A stretch of DNA of 64,000 bases from Phascolarctobacterium sp. (GTDB lineage: Bacteria; Bacillota; Negativicutes; Acidaminococcales; Acidaminococcaceae), in assembly GCA_020024105.1 (NCBI GenBank), contig JAHHUH010000002.1, forward strand, positions 29,570-93,569. The letters are read 5' to 3'. Below the pieces are notes generated by a model. That model was not told where the DNA came from. It did no database searches and worked only from the letters and a program-made list of their open reading frames with translations. Positions 33,878-43,234 of this stretch are shown here, piece after piece (positions within the stretch are counted from its first letter, which is position 1; the number at the start of each line of letters is the position of its first letter). Position numbers and translations under genes: made by a program.

Positions 33878-35878
33878 TTATTTAAACCATACCTTAACCA
33901 ACGTATCTTCTGCTACTACCGTACCAGCAGCAGGTTCCTGTTTATAGGCTTCACCACTACCATAGGGCTGCAGTTTTAAATGTCCCTGATGCAGTAGGCC
34001 GGCGGTCTGGCGCATATCACAGCCGGTAAAATCTGGCAGTTTTACTTTTTTATCAGGCAACAGCTCCAGCTTATGCAGCTTCTCCCCCTGCTGCTCCAGT
34101 CCAACAGCTAAGCCGGAAAAGGAGGGTAGTCCATCCGCCTTGTAGGGCTGGATTTCCTTAGCCACTAGAATTTGCTGTAGAGTATCACGGAAAACAGGTG
34201 CACTGACCTGGGAGCCATAGAACAGCCCTTTAGGGGTATCCAGCATAACTAGCATTGCATATATGGGTTTATCTGCCGGTACAAAGCCTACGAAGGAAGC
34301 AATGTATTCACCCGAAGCGTAGCCGCCACCCTCGGCCAGCTTTTCCGCCGTACCGGTTTTACCGGCAATACGATAGCCCTTAATGCTAGCCGTCTTACCA
34401 CCGCCACCCGCTACAACCTGCTCCATCATAGAGCGCATCTCTGCAGCTATCTGGGGCTCTAAAACCCGACGCAATACCTTTTTTTCTCCCTGTCTGATAA
34501 CATTCCCATCCGCATCCACTATCTTCTTAATGATATAGGGCTGAATCAGTTCACCACCATTCGCAATAGCACAGATGGCCCGCAGCATTTGAATAGGAGT
34601 AACGGCAATACCCTGACCGATGGACATGGTAGCAATATCAGGCTGGTACATATTCTTGGCCTCATACATGATACCATTAGCCTCACCGGGCAGTTCGATA
34701 TTAGTAGGCTCGCCAAAGCCAAAGCGCTTACTATAATTCGTTAGACGGTAAGCTCCCAGCTCCATCCCCAGCTGAACCATACCTGTGTTGATGGAATATT
34801 TAATAACATCGCTAAAGGGAATGAGTCCTCTCCCCTCATCGTCCCAGTTATGAATAGTACGGTCCGCAACATGAATTGCCCCTTCATCCTTAATAATAGT
34901 ATTAGGAGTAACCAATCCCTCAATCAAGCCCATACAGCCGACAATCGGCTTAAAAACAGAACCCGGCTCGTAGGACATAGAAATACATTTATTACTGAAG
35001 CTGGTCTGAGGATATTTACTATATTCATTAGGATCAAAGGTCGGTCGGCTTACCATGCCTAAAATTTCACCCGTATAAGGATTCATAATTAAAGCAGCTG
35101 CCCCTTGGGCCTTGGTTTTTTTCATCGCATCATCCATAGCTGTTTCTAAAACATACTGGATTTTACTATCTAGAGTTAAATAAACAGTGGGTAATGTGCG
35201 ATTAACCTCATCGTCTGTCTGATTAACAATATCCTTATCAAAAACATTGGTAATTTTATGCTGTATTCCCTGTTCACCCTTTAAAATATCATCAAGATAA
35301 TATTCAAGGCCTCCCAGGCCGATATCATCCGCTCCTACAAAACCTAATACCTGGGCTGCCGCCGTATTCTTAGGATAATAACGGATACTTTCAGGAACTA
35401 TAAAAACGCCAATAAGATTTTCTTGCGCAATTATCTCTTTAGCTTTTTGTACCTGCTCCGGATTGAGCATACGCTTAGCACTGACATAATAGTTTTCAGA
35501 ATCGGCAAAACATTTTTCAAAATTCTCTGCCGCCAAGCCAAGCACCGGTCCCAATTTTTCTATAATAGCCTGCTGCAGTTCAGGTAAAGTCCTCCCCGTA
35601 GCACCAATATCCTTACGCATCTGCACATTATCGATGTAGAGAGAACCACCTAAAAGACTAACTGCTAAAATATCACCATTACAATCTACAATTTTGCCAC
35701 GAGGACTCTTAACAGGTGCATCTCTTAAAAATTGTCCCTTCAATTCCCCAGCTATATCCTGATATTTATACATCTGTAGCCAGCCTACACGCCCAACGAC
35801 TAAAAGTAAAACTAGCCAAAGAAAACAAAGAAAACCACTATACGTGGCACGTCCACGCTTAAGAGCTCTATTCTTCAT
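33878..35878 (-). CDS. Penicillin-binding protein (FtsI/SpoVD type) with PASTA domain
   Basis: Class B transpeptidase of about 666 residues. One N-terminal membrane helix is followed by the PBP dimerisation domain and the transpeptidase domain with the active-site SVFK (in YEPGSVFKP), SIN in KYSINTG and KTGTAEK. A single C-terminal PASTA domain starts at about KLPDFTGC. The start at 35878 is supported by AGGAGGGG. It overlaps ftsW by 11 bases. The pair suggests the cell-division or elongation synthase: SEDS glycosyltransferase plus its bPBP. Confidence 0.92.
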   Translation of the reverse strand: MKNRALKRGRATYSGFLCFLWLVLLLVVGRVGWLQMYKYQDIAGELKGQFLRDAPVKSPRGKIVDCNGDILAVSLLGGSLYIDNVQMRKDIGATGRTLPELQQAIIEKLGPVLGLAAENFEKCFADSENYYVSAKRMLNPEQVQKAKEIIAQENLIGVFIVPESIRYYPKNTAAAQVLGFVGADDIGLGGLEYYLDDILKGEQGIQHKITNVFDKDIVNQTDDEVNRTLPTVYLTLDSKIQYVLETAMDDAMKKTKAQGAAALIMNPYTGEILGMVSRPTFDPNEYSKYPQTSFSNKCISMSYEPGSVFKPIVGCMGLIEGLVTPNTIIKDEGAIHVADRTIHNWDDEGRGLIPFSDVIKYSINTGMVQLGMELGAYRLTNYSKRFGFGEPTNIELPGEANGIMYEAKNMYQPDIATMSIGQGIAVTPIQMLRAICAIANGGELIQPYIIKKIVDADGNVIRQGEKKVLRRVLEPQIAAEMRSMMEQVVAGGGGKTASIKGYRIAGKTGTAEKLAEGGGYASGEYIASFVGFVPADKPIYAMLVMLDTPKGLFYGSQVSAPVFRDTLQQILVAKEIQPYKADGLPSFSGLAVGLEQQGEKLHKLELLPDKKVKLPDFTGCDMRQTAGLLHQGHLKLQPYGSGEAYKQEPAAGTVVAEDTLVKVWFK

Positions 35879-37040
35879 ATATCTGTCCCCTCCTGCCAAC
35901 TACCTGTAATTTCTCACGTCTTTTCTCAGAAGGTAAATCTCCATCACCGCCAGAACCACTACCTTCTCTAAAGATAGCATAAATAAAGCCTAGACTCAGG
36001 ATAGAAGTTAAAAGGGAAGAACCACCATAGCTGACAAAGGGAAAGGGCACACCAATAACAGGTAACAGGCCACAAACCATAGCCATATTGGCAATGGACT
36101 GCCCCACTAGCAGAAAGCTGATTCCAGAACCTAACAGAAAGGAAGTACCACTTTTAGCATTAACGGCAATACGCTGAAGGGCACAGCTAAAAATAAGTAT
36201 CACTAGGACAAGAAAGAGACAGCCTACAAAACCGTTTTCCTGACAAAATATAGCAAAGGCAAAATCAGTGTGTGCCTCAGGCAGATACAGCTTGGAGGGA
36301 CCCTGTCCCCAGGGAAAACCAATAATGCCACCACTACCAATAGCCAGGAAGGACTGGACTGACTGATATCCATCTCCTAGACGGTCTGACCAGGGGTCCA
36401 GCCAAATGCGAAAACGGTCTAGACGATAGCTTTTAAGGCTGGCAACCAAAAGCATTGCACTAATGCCCAAGCCTAGAGAGAAAGCAATCTCTCCCTTTTT
36501 CATACCAGCTAAATAATACATAACTACAGCCAGTCCCAAAATAATCGCTGCCGTACCCATATCAGGCTGAAAAAGAACCATCCCTGAAAAGAATAGCGCC
36601 ACTCCCAGCGACCCCCATTTCCTGTAATCCAGCAAATGTAATTCTTCATTACGGTCCAAAATAGGTCCCAAATACTTAGCACCTATAATAACTACCAAAA
36701 GCTTTACAAATTCAGATGGCTGAAAGCCGAAAGGACCTATATAAATCCACCTTTTAGCACCCTTTACCTCCAAGCCCATAACTGCTACTAAAATCAACGT
36801 TCCAATGAGGACTAAGGTAAAAATGAGCAGAGAACTATCTTGCAAATAGCGCTTATAACCCTTACGGAAGGAAAAAAAGGTCAATATAATACTGGCTGCC
36901 GTAATAACAATATATTTGACTGAGTAATTATATTCATAACTAGCACTAAAGCTATTAATACAACCAATAAACATTAAAGTTCCAACTATCCATAGAATTG
37001 CCTGCCATGGATTTTTCCAAATTAAAAACTTTTTATTCAT
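35868..37040 (-). CDS. FtsW/RodA/SpoVE-family SEDS glycosyltransferase
   Basis: A 390-residue protein with about ten membrane helices that polymerises lipid II. Marks: GPFGFQPSEFVKL, LVLFQPDMGTA type segment (FQPDMGTA), EAHTDFAFAIFCQENGF with the catalytic Asp region, and FPFVSYGGSSLL near the end. It lies between trmB and the class B PBP, so it is probably the partner glycosyltransferase. It is more like FtsW/SpoVE than RodA, judging by its bPBP partner. Confidence 0.92.
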   Translation of the reverse strand: MNKKFLIWKNPWQAILWIVGTLMFIGCINSFSASYEYNYSVKYIVITAASIILTFFSFRKGYKRYLQDSSLLIFTLVLIGTLILVAVMGLEVKGAKRWIYIGPFGFQPSEFVKLLVVIIGAKYLGPILDRNEELHLLDYRKWGSLGVALFFSGMVLFQPDMGTAAIILGLAVVMYYLAGMKKGEIAFSLGLGISAMLLVASLKSYRLDRFRIWLDPWSDRLGDGYQSVQSFLAIGSGGIIGFPWGQGPSKLYLPEAHTDFAFAIFCQENGFVGCLFLVLVILIFSCALQRIAVNAKSGTSFLLGSGISFLLVGQSIANMAMVCGLLPVIGVPFPFVSYGGSSLLTSILSLGFIYAIFREGSGSGGDGDLPSEKRREKLQVVGRRGQIYEE

Positions 37041-37057
37041 AGGAACATCTCCCTATT

Positions 37058-37696
37058 CTAAAAAACAACCTCGCAAAAATTAATAGGCGTACCTAAAGCA
37101 CTAAATTTTTGCTCATATTCAGTCTGTACGGGATTATCATATTCAGAATGGTGCAAATCATAGCTCAAGCTGATAATTTCACAACCAAATTCTTTAAATT
37201 CTTCCATGGAAAAATCAAAAAGCGCCCTATTATCGGTTTTAAAGCGTAAGTGTCCACCCTTGCCTAACAGCTGTGCATAACGTGCCAAAAAATTACGGTG
37301 AGTCAATCTTCTTTTAGCATGTCTTGCCTTGGGCCAGGGATCGCTAAAATTCAGGTATAATTCTTTAATTTCACCGGGTTCAAACCATTCATTCAAATTT
37401 TCAGCATTAGCACAAATGATTTTTACATTGTCCAATTGCTTCTCCTGGGCTGTTTTCCCGGGGAAATAAGCAATATCATGCTGAGTTTCAATACCGATAA
37501 AGGCCTTGTCCGGATTTAACTCCGCCATACCAATGGTAAAACGGCCCTTACCACAGCCTATCTCCAGGCAGAGTCTTTTTCCAGGAAACAGCTCCTGCCA
37601 TTTGCCCTTATACTGCTCCAGGTCATGCATTAATACATAATTTCCCACCAGTTCCTGCATAGCTTTTTCAATCCAAGGTTTTTTTCTTAAACGCAT
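37058..37696 (-). CDS. trmB: tRNA (guanine-46-N7)-methyltransferase
   Basis: A 212-residue Rossmann methyltransferase. The SAM motif is LEIGCGKGRF, with FIGIET next; LNFSDPWPKARHAKRRL is the TrmB signature, and the C-terminus has TEYEQKF. It is 17 bases before ftsW and probably leads this operon. Confidence 0.95.
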   Translation of the reverse strand: MRLRKKPWIEKAMQELVGNYVLMHDLEQYKGKWQELFPGKRLCLEIGCGKGRFTIGMAELNPDKAFIGIETQHDIAYFPGKTAQEKQLDNVKIICANAENLNEWFEPGEIKELYLNFSDPWPKARHAKRRLTHRNFLARYAQLLGKGGHLRFKTDNRALFDFSMEEFKEFGCEIISLSYDLHHSEYDNPVQTEYEQKFSALGTPINFCEVVF

Positions 37697-37739
37697 ACTC
37701 TAATCTCTCCATCCAATTTTTAATATTATTCTAAAATAA

Positions 37740-37781
37740 AATAAAATAAAACATACCTGCAACGCAAACTTGCAAGTATGT
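37740..37781 (-). terminator. Terminator of the bactofilin/M23 operon
   Basis: ACATACTTGCAA and TTGCAGGTATGT pair with one G-U; T-rich sequence (TTTTATTTTATTTTATTTTA) follows on the minus strand. Confidence 0.8.
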
Positions 37782-37804
37782 TTTAATCTCCAGTTAACAT
37801 TTTA

Positions 37805-38236
37805 TTATCCTTTAGCAGCTTCATTTTTAGTAATATCTGCTTCGATACTGGAGCATCTCCCTTTAAATACCGCCCCTTCCGCAATAACCAAAGTACCACA
37901 TTTAATATCACCAGTAATCCTTGCTGTCTCAGTTAATTCTAAACGCCCTCTACAAGCGATATTTCCCAGAACAGTACCAGCAATAGTTGCATTCTTAGCA
38001 TATATAGGCGCTTTAATATTGCCGGTCTCGCCAATGAACAGGTCACTATCCACCGCCAAGGTTCCTTCTATTAGGCCATCAATCCTGGTACAACCGATAA
38101 TATTTATATTCCCGTTGATAGATGTATTCTTACTGATAAGTACTTCGTATTCCATCATTCCATGCTCCTTTTCCCTGTCCACAGCAGAAGTGGCTACGTC
38201 TTCATTTTTACCTGCCAGCATCTTACAAAAAAACAT
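37805..38236 (-). CDS. Bactofilin-type polymer-forming protein
   Basis: A 143-residue cytoskeletal protein of the DUF583/bactofilin family: a beta-helix core with repeated Gly/Ile turns (SINGNINIIGC, DGLIEGTLAVD, GNIKAPIYAKNATI, GTVLGNI, ARITGDI). Bactofilins polymerise without nucleotide and recruit wall enzymes. Two starts are possible: ATG at 38236, with a close AGGTGAGG, or ATG at 38158, with AAGGAG six bases upstream. It lies beside two M23-type genes, a known pairing in cell-shape modules. Confidence 0.9.
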   Translation of the reverse strand: MFFCKMLAGKNEDVATSAVDREKEHGMMEYEVLISKNTSINGNINIIGCTRIDGLIEGTLAVDSDLFIGETGNIKAPIYAKNATIAGTVLGNIACRGRLELTETARITGDIKCGTLVIAEGAVFKGRCSSIEADITKNEAAKG

Positions 38237-38266
38237 ATCCTCACCTATGCCTTTATTCCACCTTAT

Positions 38267-38659
38267 TTACTTTTCGACCTGCATGCCTGCCTGTTCCATC
38301 TGATGCTTAACTTCTAATTCCAATTCATTTAACTTCGCCATCTCACCCTGCAGCTTATCAGAAACTATGGACAATTCCTGCAGTCTTTGCTCCTGAGCCT
38401 GCTTTACACGTCGAAATTCTGCCAATTCCTGCCTCTCGGCAGCACTAGCATTCAGCATATAGGAATAATAACACGCTGTTCCTAACAAAGCTGTAAAAGA
38501 AAAAGCCGCTACACACAGCACCGCCCTAAATTGACTGTTACTAAACACTGTCTTTTTAATTTCTTCGCCATTGTCGGGTATCAGTGCAAAAGTATATGAA
38601 TTATCCTTTACAAAAATGGATTTAAGCACCCGCCCTACGGCATAAAAACTTTTCACCAT
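38267..38659 (-). CDS. Truncated paralogue of the M23 peptidase N-terminus
   Basis: A 130-residue protein with one membrane helix (about residues 45-67) and a coiled coil (about 72-125). It copies the first half of the neighbouring M23 gene: SYTFALIPDNGEEI matches SYTLVIAPHDAGEV, and LQELSIVSDKLQ and MEQAGM match LQELSLASEKVQ and MEQYGI. The peptidase domain is absent. It is intact, with a ribosome site, and 30 bases before bactofilin, so it appears kept as an adapter rather than being a dead fragment. Confidence 0.82.
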   Translation of the reverse strand: MVKSFYAVGRVLKSIFVKDNSYTFALIPDNGEEIKKTVFSNSQFRAVLCVAAFSFTALLGTACYYSYMLNASAAERQELAEFRRVKQAQEQRLQELSIVSDKLQGEMAKLNELELEVKHQMEQAGMQVEK

Positions 38660-38671
38660 TTATTCCTGCCT

Positions 38672-39625
38672 TTACAAATAGTCACGTGGATTAACTTCCT
38701 GCCCCCACAGCAGAACTTCATAATGCAAATGTGGTCCGGTACTATAACCTGAGCTACCGACATAACCAATGACATCACCTTTTTTGACATACTCGCCAGC
38801 ACTGACATTTATACCACTCATATGTCCATAACAGGTTTGATAACCATAGTCATGGGAAATACGCACATAACGACCATAACCACCATACCAGCCTGACTGT
38901 TCCACATAACCAGAAGCAGTAGCATAAATAGGGGCACCATAATCATCGGCAATATCTAAGCCACCATGCCAATCACTGGTCGTACCATCAAAAGGATTAT
39001 ATCTCCTACCAAATTCAGAGGTTACATAGGTGCTATTAGTGGGCCATACATTAGGAGTTACCTCCTTACGGTAATTTTCCTGCTTAATAGTCCCCAGAAG
39101 GCCATCCCAGGTAGCAGTTTTAGCCAATACCTGCTGATGCAGTAATTTATTCTGCTCCAACATCACAGTAGTACCGACTAATATATCCTCCGTCGGACCA
39201 CCGATACCACCCACGGACCTTTTAGCCTTTATATCCTTAGGCAGACTGATACCGTACTGCTCCATTTGCTGGCGCACCTGCATCTCTATTTTATTCAATT
39301 CAGCAACGTCCTTCTGCACTTTCTCGGAAGCTAAGGACAATTCCTGCAACTTCTTTTCCTGTTCAACTTTATTTTCCTGATAGGCCAGCAGTTCCTTATG
39401 TTCCTGGGAAATGCCATTAATATCAGCTAACATGGCCAACGTCCCCGTTATCGATAGAAAGACGGTACATACACAAATAGAAAGAGCCTTTCTAATACTA
39501 GCTTTAGAAAAATGCGCATTCCGCACCTCTCCAGCGTCATGTGGTGCAATTACAAGAGTATAGCTACCACTTCCGCTTACCATAGCGTACAAGCTCTTCA
39601 TACGCTCAACAATCTTTTCCAACAT
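38672..39625 (-). CDS. M23-family peptidoglycan endopeptidase
   Basis: A 317-residue membrane-anchored peptidase. It has a short cytoplasmic part, one membrane helix (about 47-67), a coiled coil (to about 125) and a C-terminal LytM/M23 domain. The zinc ligands are visible in FGRRYNPF, HGGLDIA and GPHLHYEV. The coiled coil is usual for periplasmic hydrolases of this group. Operon with its truncated paralogue and bactofilin. Confidence 0.92.
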   Translation of the reverse strand: MLEKIVERMKSLYAMVSGSGSYTLVIAPHDAGEVRNAHFSKASIRKALSICVCTVFLSITGTLAMLADINGISQEHKELLAYQENKVEQEKKLQELSLASEKVQKDVAELNKIEMQVRQQMEQYGISLPKDIKAKRSVGGIGGPTEDILVGTTVMLEQNKLLHQQVLAKTATWDGLLGTIKQENYRKEVTPNVWPTNSTYVTSEFGRRYNPFDGTTSDWHGGLDIADDYGAPIYATASGYVEQSGWYGGYGRYVRISHDYGYQTCYGHMSGINVSAGEYVKKGDVIGYVGSSGYSTGPHLHYEVLLWGQEVNPRDYL

Positions 39626-39816
39626 CGCTTCACCTTAAACATAATCTTAACTAAATTTAAACACGAAAACTACAGACTAATAAGTACATCGCTACTAGTT
39701 TATCATAGGGTTTCAAGAAAAGCAAAAAATTTTAGTTTTTTATTAACCATAAAAAAGCATAATAATTTATATGAATATTTTTCAAGCATATGATGATTTT
39801 AACACAACTTTTTATG

Positions 39817-40437
39817 CTACTTTAATGGTACCTCCACATACTCGCTACCTTCCCTGTCTAACTGGATAGCCTGATTCAAATTTTCCGTCAACCAGGCCTC
39901 CGCCTCCTTCTTGGCATTGTCCTGCATCTGCAGGATAACCTTCGCACGTAGACCATACTCCACATCAACAATGGTAAAAAGCTGCTGCTGATAAAGTATA
40001 TTTAAAATTTTACCTACATCATTCAGGGCATAAGTAAAGCTGAAGCGGCTGATAAGGACCTTTTCAGCAATGCCGCTACCCCGCACTGCTTCTGCCACGC
40101 TATTAGTATAGGCACGAACCAGGCCACCGGCACCCAGCTTAATACCGCCAAAATACCTGGTTACCACTGCAGCCGTATTAGTCAGCTTATTTTTACGTAA
40201 TACCTCCAGCATGGGTAAACCGGCCGTACCGGAGGGCTCTCCATCATCACTGGAGCGTTGGGCCAGATCATCTATCAGATAGGCAGAACAATTATGGGTA
40301 GCATCCCAGTATTCCTTTTTGGTAGCCTTAATAAACTTCTGTGCTTCTGCTTCATCCTTAACCTTTTTTAATGTACAGATAAAGCGAGATTTTTCGATAA
40401 CTATCTCATTTTTAAAGTCCTTAACTATCGTAAACAC
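39817..40437 (-). CDS. yigZ: YigZ/IMPACT-family protein
   Basis: A 206-residue protein of the UPF0029/IMPACT family, function not settled. Marks: SRFICTLKKV at the start, THNCSAYLI, SSDDGEPSGTAGLPML (family signature) and VVTRYFGGIKLGAGGLVRAYT. The C-terminal DUF1949 region follows. It is divergent from hydE across an 80-base region with an inverted repeat. Confidence 0.92.
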   Translation of the reverse strand: MFTIVKDFKNEIVIEKSRFICTLKKVKDEAEAQKFIKATKKEYWDATHNCSAYLIDDLAQRSSDDGEPSGTAGLPMLEVLRKNKLTNTAAVVTRYFGGIKLGAGGLVRAYTNSVAEAVRGSGIAEKVLISRFSFTYALNDVGKILNILYQQQLFTIVDVEYGLRAKVILQMQDNAKKEAEAWLTENLNQAIQLDREGSEYVEVPLK

Positions 40438-40463
40438 CCTATCTACCTCCGTTTGAATTTACT

Positions 40464-40503
40464 CTATTATAACATACCAGCTATGGCAAATGTGTTATAA
40501 TAG
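40464..40503. promoter_or_regulatory. Divergent promoter region with 11-bp inverted repeat
   Basis: CTATTATAACA (40464-40474) and TGTTATAATAG (40493-40503) are perfect inverted arms separated by 18 bases. Each arm contains a TATAAT -10 element, one facing yigZ (minus) and the other hydE (plus). The arm centres are 29 bases apart, about three helical turns. Confidence 0.55.
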
Positions 40504-40523
40504 GGGAATAATATGCCAAAGAA

Positions 40524-41603
40524 ATGGAGAACTCAGTGGAAGCGAAAATGAGCCTTATAAAGATTATTAAACAGCTTAAAAATGAACACCGGGCTACCGG
40601 AGAACAGCTATATCAACTGATTACCAACCATGACGAAGAGATTGGAGAATATTTACGTCAGCAGGCGGAAGAACAGGCTCTAGCTGTTTTTGGTAAGGAA
40701 ATCTACCTCCGTGGTTTAATAGAATTTAGTAATTACTGTAAAAACGACTGCCTTTATTGCGGTATCCGTCATAGCAACGCCAAGGCCTCCCGGTATCGTC
40801 TTACAACAGAGGAAATTTTAGCCTGCTGTCAAAGCGGTTATGCTGCCGGCCTGCGCACCTTCGTACTGCAGGGTGGTGAGGATTTCGACTTTGATGATGA
40901 CCATTTAACCGCTATTATTTACCAACTGAAGGCACGCTACCCCGATTGCGCGGTAACCCTCTCTGCCGGTGAACGTAGCTATGAGCAATACCGTCAGTGG
41001 CGTCAGGCAGGAGTGGACCGTTATCTGCTTCGCCATGAAACTGCTTTGGAGCACCATTATCGCCGCCTCCATCCCCCTACCTTATCCCTTGCTCATCGCC
41101 TGAACTGTCTTCAGGATTTAAAGGCCCTGGGTTATCAGGTGGGTACCGGCTTTATGGTGGGTTCACCCTTCCAGCAGCCGGAAAACCTAGTAGCGGACCT
41201 GCTGTTTATTAAGGAGTTCAGGCCTCAGATGGTAGGCATCGGTCCCTTCATCCCCCACTGCGATACTCCTTTTAGAGATTTCCCCGCAGGCAGTGTACCG
41301 TTAACTCTAAAGATGCTTTCCCTATTACGGCTACTGCTGCCCATGGTCCTTTTACCAGCCACCACGGCTCTAAACACTGTTGCCAACAATGGACACCAGT
41401 TGGGCATTGAAGCCGGCGCCAACGTCATCATGCCCAACCTGTCCCCTCAAGACGTCCGTAGCAAGTATGCGCTTTATAATAACAAGCGTTCCTATGGTCA
41501 GGAGGCAGCCGAGGGTATCAATCTTTTGAAAAAAAATCTAGCCACCTTTGACCGCTACGTAGCTGTTAATCGTGGTGATTATCCAGGTGATCAATATGAA
41601 TAA
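40524..41603 (+). CDS. hydE: HydE, [FeFe]-hydrogenase maturation radical SAM protein
   Basis: Radical SAM maturase for the H-cluster, 359 residues. The cluster motif is CKNDCLYCG; LQGGED, SAGERS and RHETA follow the BioB/ThiH-like barrel of HydE. The C-terminus has NVIMPNLSP. The start could be ATG at 40524 or GTG at 40536, which has GGAG six bases upstream. No hydF, hydG or hydrogenase gene is seen in the window. The next gene, clc, overlaps it by eight bases. Confidence 0.9.
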   Translation: MENSVEAKMSLIKIIKQLKNEHRATGEQLYQLITNHDEEIGEYLRQQAEEQALAVFGKEIYLRGLIEFSNYCKNDCLYCGIRHSNAKASRYRLTTEEILACCQSGYAAGLRTFVLQGGEDFDFDDDHLTAIIYQLKARYPDCAVTLSAGERSYEQYRQWRQAGVDRYLLRHETALEHHYRRLHPPTLSLAHRLNCLQDLKALGYQVGTGFMVGSPFQQPENLVADLLFIKEFRPQMVGIGPFIPHCDTPFRDFPAGSVPLTLKMLSLLRLLLPMVLLPATTALNTVANNGHQLGIEAGANVIMPNLSPQDVRSKYALYNNKRSYGQEAAEGINLLKKNLATFDRYVAVNRGDYPGDQYE

Positions 41604-43167
41604 TAAACATCAGCTGCTCAGCACCTACAAATCACTGAGTAATTGGCATAGCTTTCGTCTTAGGCTATTTGCCGAGGGTATCCTGACCGGTATTTTCGCC
41701 GGCCTGGTAATCTGCTTCTTCCGCTATGCCCTCCAGGAAATGGAGCTGTTAAGAGGTGCTGTCTACCAGTTTCTTCACGGACAGGACTGGACCTATCACG
41801 TAGCCTGGTTTGCCATTCTCATCCTGCTGGGCTTTATCCTGCACAGCCTAAATAAGCTGGAACCACTTGCCGCCGGTAGTGGTATTCCCCAGGTCAAAGG
41901 CGCTATTTTAGGCTTAATCAAAATGCGCTGGTTTCCCATCCTTTGGGTTAAGCTTACCGCCGGTATCCTGGGCATTGGCGCCGGTCTGTCCCTCGGCCGT
42001 GAGGGCCCCTCCATCCAATTAGGTGCCGTAGCCGCCCAAGGTATTAGCCGTATGCTGAAGCGGACTCGTCTTGAGGAACGCTATTTAATGACCAGTGGTG
42101 CCAGTGCCGGCTTAGCTGCCGCCTTCAATGCCCCTCTGGCCGGTGTAATTTTTGCCTTGGAGGAGCTGCATCGCAATTTTTCCATTGTAGTACTCCTACC
42201 CTCCATGGCTGCCGCCATGACTGCTACGATTATTTCCCGTGCTCTTTTTGGCCGTGCTTCTATTTTTGAATTTCAGGACCTTCCCCTCCTGCCCATTAAT
42301 TACTACGGTATCGTCGTCATCGTAGCTCTAGTTGTGGGCCTGGTCGGCGTACTTTTTAATAAGGGGCTCTTAAATGTTCCCCGCTTTTACAATCTGCCAA
42401 TTTTTGGTAGTCCCGTTCACAAAATTATCTTTGCCCTGGTAGTCGGAGGGTTCTTAGGCTACTGTCTACCCGAAGTACTTGGTGGTGGCAATGCGCTAAT
42501 CAACAGCTTGGCCCGTACACCCGTTTCCCTCCAGCTCCTGGTGGTCTTCCTGATAGGCAAATTTCTTTTTACCCTTATCAGCTATGGCTGTGGTGTACCT
42601 GGTGGTTTTTTCCTGCCCATGCTGGTTATTGGTGCCCTCTGTGGCAGTATCTGTGGCAATCTTCTGGTACTACTGGGACTTATCCAGCCCGAATACCTGT
42701 CCAATATCGTCGTTATTGCCATGGCCTCCCTCTTTGCCTCTTCAGTAAGAGCTCCCATCACCGGCACCGTCCTTATTATGGAAATGACGGCCTCCTACCA
42801 GCATCTGCTGGCCCTGGCCATTGCCTCCATGGTAGCTTTCGTGGTAGCTGAGCTCTGTCAGAGCAAGCCCATCTATGAAGAATTGATGAACCGTTCCCTA
42901 AAGGCCCAACCTCTGGAGCCGGAAATTAAGGAACAGCGTAATATTGTAGAGCTGTCCATTTGCAGCGGCAGCACTCTAGATAATAAGCTGGTCAAGGACG
43001 TCTCCTGGCCGGAAAACACCCTTCTGGTTGATATCAAACGTGGAGAGCAGCAGCTTGTTCCCACAGGGAACAGCCGCTTACGGTCAGGCGATTTTATTTA
43101 CGTCCTAAGCTATACGGAAAACGTACCCCAGCTACAGCAATTAGCCTCCACCACTAAAAAGCTATAA
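41596..43167 (+). CDS. CLC-type chloride channel/H+ antiporter with TrkA-C domain
   Basis: A 523-residue CLC family protein. Ion-path motifs are GSGIPQVKG, GREGPSIQLGA (with the gating Glu) and GVPGGFFLPML. The proton Glu of exchangers is retained in FALEELHR, so an H+/Cl- antiporter is more likely than a channel. A C-terminal RCK/TrkA-C domain spans about residues 445-520. ATG at 41596 is chosen because AGGTGA lies five bases upstream; it overlaps the hydE stop. The link of these two genes has no known reason. Confidence 0.93.
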   Translation: MNNKHQLLSTYKSLSNWHSFRLRLFAEGILTGIFAGLVICFFRYALQEMELLRGAVYQFLHGQDWTYHVAWFAILILLGFILHSLNKLEPLAAGSGIPQVKGAILGLIKMRWFPILWVKLTAGILGIGAGLSLGREGPSIQLGAVAAQGISRMLKRTRLEERYLMTSGASAGLAAAFNAPLAGVIFALEELHRNFSIVVLLPSMAAAMTATIISRALFGRASIFEFQDLPLLPINYYGIVVIVALVVGLVGVLFNKGLLNVPRFYNLPIFGSPVHKIIFALVVGGFLGYCLPEVLGGGNALINSLARTPVSLQLLVVFLIGKFLFTLISYGCGVPGGFFLPMLVIGALCGSICGNLLVLLGLIQPEYLSNIVVIAMASLFASSVRAPITGTVLIMEMTASYQHLLALAIASMVAFVVAELCQSKPIYEELMNRSLKAQPLEPEIKEQRNIVELSICSGSTLDNKLVKDVSWPENTLLVDIKRGEQQLVPTGNSRLRSGDFIYVLSYTENVPQLQQLASTTKKL

Positions 43168-43182
43168 AAACTATAAAAACTA

Positions 43183-43218
43183 AACTCCCAGTTCTATAGT
43201 AGAACTGGGAGTTATTTT
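43183..43218. terminator. Bidirectional terminator between clc and lysA
   Basis: A 13-pair stem (AACTCCCAGTTCT and complement) with a five-base loop. The plus-strand side ends with ATTTTTATT; the minus side with TTTAGTTTTTA. Confidence 0.88.
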
Positions 43219-43234
43219 TATTATTATATCTTAC

